A stretch of 64,000 bases of DNA from contig JAGMUV010000013.1 of the NCBI GenBank assembly GCA_020744425.1, forward strand, positions 310,001 to 374,000, written 5' to 3'. The stretch comes from Dactylonectria macrodidyma (taxonomy: Eukaryota > Ascomycota > Sordariomycetes > Hypocreales > Nectriaceae). Position 1 is the stretch's first letter. Each line of letters begins with the position of its first letter. Shown one piece after another: positions 61,716-64,000 of this stretch. Position numbers and translations under genes: made by a program. The notes below the pieces were generated by a model. It was not told the origin of the DNA, ran no database searches, and saw nothing but the letters and a program-made list of their open reading frames with translations.

Positions 61716-62269
61716 TCGTTGAAAAGATTTGCGGGTCTGCAGCGTACTCAATCAGCTAGTAACATAGTTTCAGTACGGACGAGAAGTGAATAGAAAGACT
61801 ATTACTTTCTACACGACAGTGGATACGTAAGAGCGCACATACCAGATCAACCCGGATCGTAACATGGACGTAAGGCAACGTAATCAGCAACCAATCATTG
61901 CTTTGTTTATAGAGTTCAAACCCAGTTGAAGGCGATTCCTGAGTTCGACTCTTGCGCCACGGAGTTAAAGGAGGAAAGAAGGAGTTTGTCGTCGTCGTGG
62001 TTGATTACAAGCTTGGGGGCCTGCCCAATGAGTATGTTCTGGCTGGGTTGCTATGCGTAAGCTGACATGTCCGCGGAACTCCGGCTCAGATTCCGGGTTG
62101 CAAATCAAGAGCAAGACCGTAGTAAGCCAACACGGCCACTTCGCACCACGAATCCAGTAGTCCCGAGATATTCATATTATGCCACTAAGACATCCAAATG
62201 CCCTAGTCTATACTCACAAAGCTAGAAGGCCAATCATATAAGAACCTCAACGCTGCTTTGAAAGACTTC
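61716..62269. other. Intergenic region, 0.55 kb
   Basis: No gene recognised. If the following pseudogene once had an N-terminal zinc cluster, it is not visible here. Confidence 0.5.
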
Positions 62270-63709
62270 CATGGCCTGAAAATCTGCTTGTTGGATCAAA
62301 TCAGATTACTCCTGCGCCACCGAAATTCAGTCTCGCAACAGAAAAGAAATTGCGAATTACTTCCAAGGTTTCAATCTGGCCCTGCCGCTGTTTCGTCACG
62401 AAGGCTTGACGAAGATGGTTCAAGAATGGTATGAGTTTCCTTCTCAGGGTGATCAAGCATCATGGTCAGCAATCAACGTCGTCATCGCACTATCCCTGGG
62501 ATCTACTCCTTCTAGGCAGACTAACACTGGAGATGGTATGGCCTCGATGTGCATCCGCAACGCGCAATCCACCATGGATAGCCTCGTCTATCGAGACCAA
62601 GACTTGAAAGGAATGAAAGTCCTCTTAGGTTTGTCTTTGATTTTCTCGGAACTTCGCATCCTCATCCTGCCTGTGTCTTGGTTGCAACGGCAGTGAAATT
62701 AGCTCAAGCTTCATATCAAGAAGGAATCAGATGCTCGAGAAAACACTCTGGAACGGAATAATATTTTCTAGATCACTTATATCGCAGATCGAACCATATC
62801 AATGCACACCCTTGAGCATACCTACTACAAGACCATGATATGGAAATTGATGTCTAGGAAAGTACAAGTCTTGACGACGCAGTCGGGTGTTTCTTTCTCG
62901 AGGATGACGGTCAACGTGTCAACTTCCTCCAACTCCGCGTCGGCTTGGCTCTCATCCAAGGCAGGGTTTACGACCTCGTTTACTCTGTCAGAGCTTCAAA
63001 GCTCTCTTCCAACCAGAAACAGGCCGCCACTGAGTGTCTGGACCGGATACTCGATGAATAGTATAGCTCGATACCTGAATTCTTCACCTTTGATAAAGCT
63101 GCAGGATTAGACCTGGGCCCGCGAAGGCACTTTATCTCCCTGCACATCGCTTACTACCACTATCTTTTCTCAAGCCGTCGCACCAATTCTCACGAGAGGT
63201 CATGGGTGAAGCGATTAACTGATTTCAGCGATGCACTCGGTCAAGGCGAACCTGAAAATACTTCACAGCCCGCACCAGCGTTGCTTCCGTCTAATTGGTC
63301 GAGTTTGGTAACAGCTGCAAGATCATGTTTGGCATTATCAGATCTGATAGATGACAATGACTCTACGCTGCGATGGTAAGTTCACTTGATCTAATCTTTG
63401 ATATTTCAAGGACTAACGTTGCAAAGGAGCGCAATCTGCGCTTGCCAAGCTGCCATTACTATCCTCGCAGCGAAAATCCTAATCCTCTCTGAGCACGACC
63501 TTCACGGCCAGATCAGTTCGGACGGGAACCGAATAGAGATGGCTGTGGAACAGCTTGAACAACGCCTGCGCGACACCGATGACGCCTATCTGCGAGGAAT
63601 ACACACCGTATGCTCCGATCTCAGCAGAAGAGCTGCATTGGCAGTCGTCAAATTTGACAAGAGTTCGGCCACTGGGGCTTTCTGGGACAATGATTCATTC
63701 ATCGGCTGA
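62270..63709 (+). pseudogene. Fungal_trans-type transcription factor, broken
   Basis: Remnant of the middle region of a fungal zinc-cluster regulator: ASWSAINVVIALSLGS, a CIRNAQSTMDSLVYRDQDL block, then VLLGLSLIF, HPHPACVLVATAVKLA, YLLQDHDMEIDV and a C-terminal half with one 51-nt intron (63,376-63,426, GTAAGT...GCAAAG). Lesions: a frame change near 62,341 (FSLAT to KEIANYF), another near 62,645 (SLIF to SHPHP), and in-frame stops TAA at 62,759, then TGA and TAG about 60 and 105 nt further on. The stops sit where CAA, CGA and CAG would fit, a RIP-like pattern. The DNA-binding Zn2Cys6 region is missing. The gene is dead. Confidence 0.75.
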
Positions 63710-64000
63710 AGTTCTGGAAATACAATATAAATATGCTATGTCTTGACATGACGAACTATGCTTACACGAGTACGATACTTAAATATCTACCTTAAATCCA
63801 TTCCTAGCTAGTCTTTCGAGAATAAGGTCTACAGTTCTGGAGGGGAATATTATTCACCTCACGTGTAACTATACTAGCTACCTTTAGGTGCTGATGTTAA
63901 GTTGCTGATCATGAGTTCACGACATTTACTCTAACCCAACTTAGGATATTTATGTAGTTGAGTTTTTTTATACCTGGAGGACTTTTAAAATAACATGAAA
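63710..64000. other. Terminal stretch, no gene
   Basis: AT content rises again and no coding sequence is seen. It may mark the start of another repeat block beyond the window. Confidence 0.5.

Noticed and set aside
61905..61960. A tRNA-like stretch with TTCGACTC
   Set aside because: No A box, acceptor stem or anticodon arm could be matched.

Overview
The window looks like a filamentous ascomycete (Pezizomycotina, Sordariomycete-like). Its genes carry several short introns (about 50-80 nt) with GTAAGT-type donors and CTNAC-type branch sites. The families present are typical of such fungi: HET, Clr5-ankyrin, a CorA-like protein, a Fungal_trans-type regulator, an FNT nitrite transporter and a mitochondrial copper nitrite reductase. 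The left half shows the C-to-T/G-to-A signature of repeat-induced point mutation (RIP). Genus cannot be fixed from sequence alone. LAYOUT, 1-36,000: a very AT-rich transposon graveyard without intact genes. Positions 1-22,153 form one giant inverted repeat centred at about 10,860. Each arm holds the same Ty3/Gypsy-type retroelement, with the pol genes converging on the centre, where two 3' LTRs meet in inverted orientation. The right arm carries a 426-bp MITE that the left arm lacks. From 24,480 to 35,690 lies a RIP-mutated Helitron Rep-helicase gene. It is split by a solo LTR (26,255-32,685), which is itself split by a complete Ty1/Copia element (26,349-32,438). A second solo LTR (33,190-33,385) interrupts the helicase part. 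Removing the insertions and one copy of each target-site duplication returns the Rep and helicase motifs to one reading frame. LAYOUT, 36,000-64,000: near-normal base composition with real genes. In order: a solo-LTR remnant; a CorA-like membrane protein gene (minus); a poorly coding stretch with short repeats and a hairpin cluster; a 1,175-residue Clr5-ankyrin protein gene (plus); a divergent pair of FNT nitrite transporter (minus) and mitochondrial NirK (plus); an unrecognised degenerate locus; a HET-domain gene that may be broken (minus); a ten-exon gene for an unrecognised 1,400-residue protein with beta-rich, coiled-coil and alanine-rich helical parts (minus); divergent from it, a 165-residue unrecognised protein gene (plus); and a Fungal_trans-type regulator pseudogene (plus). 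HOW IT WORKS TOGETHER: the clearest functional unit is nirK plus the FNT transporter, which fits nitrite uptake and its reduction to NO in mitochondria (fungal denitrification). HET and Clr5-ankyrin genes beside a RIP-degraded transposon cluster suggest an accessory or subtelomeric-type compartment; this is inference. The large-protein/small-protein divergent pair is the best candidate for something undescribed. All exon models were built by hand from splice signals and reading frame and are not backed by transcripts.
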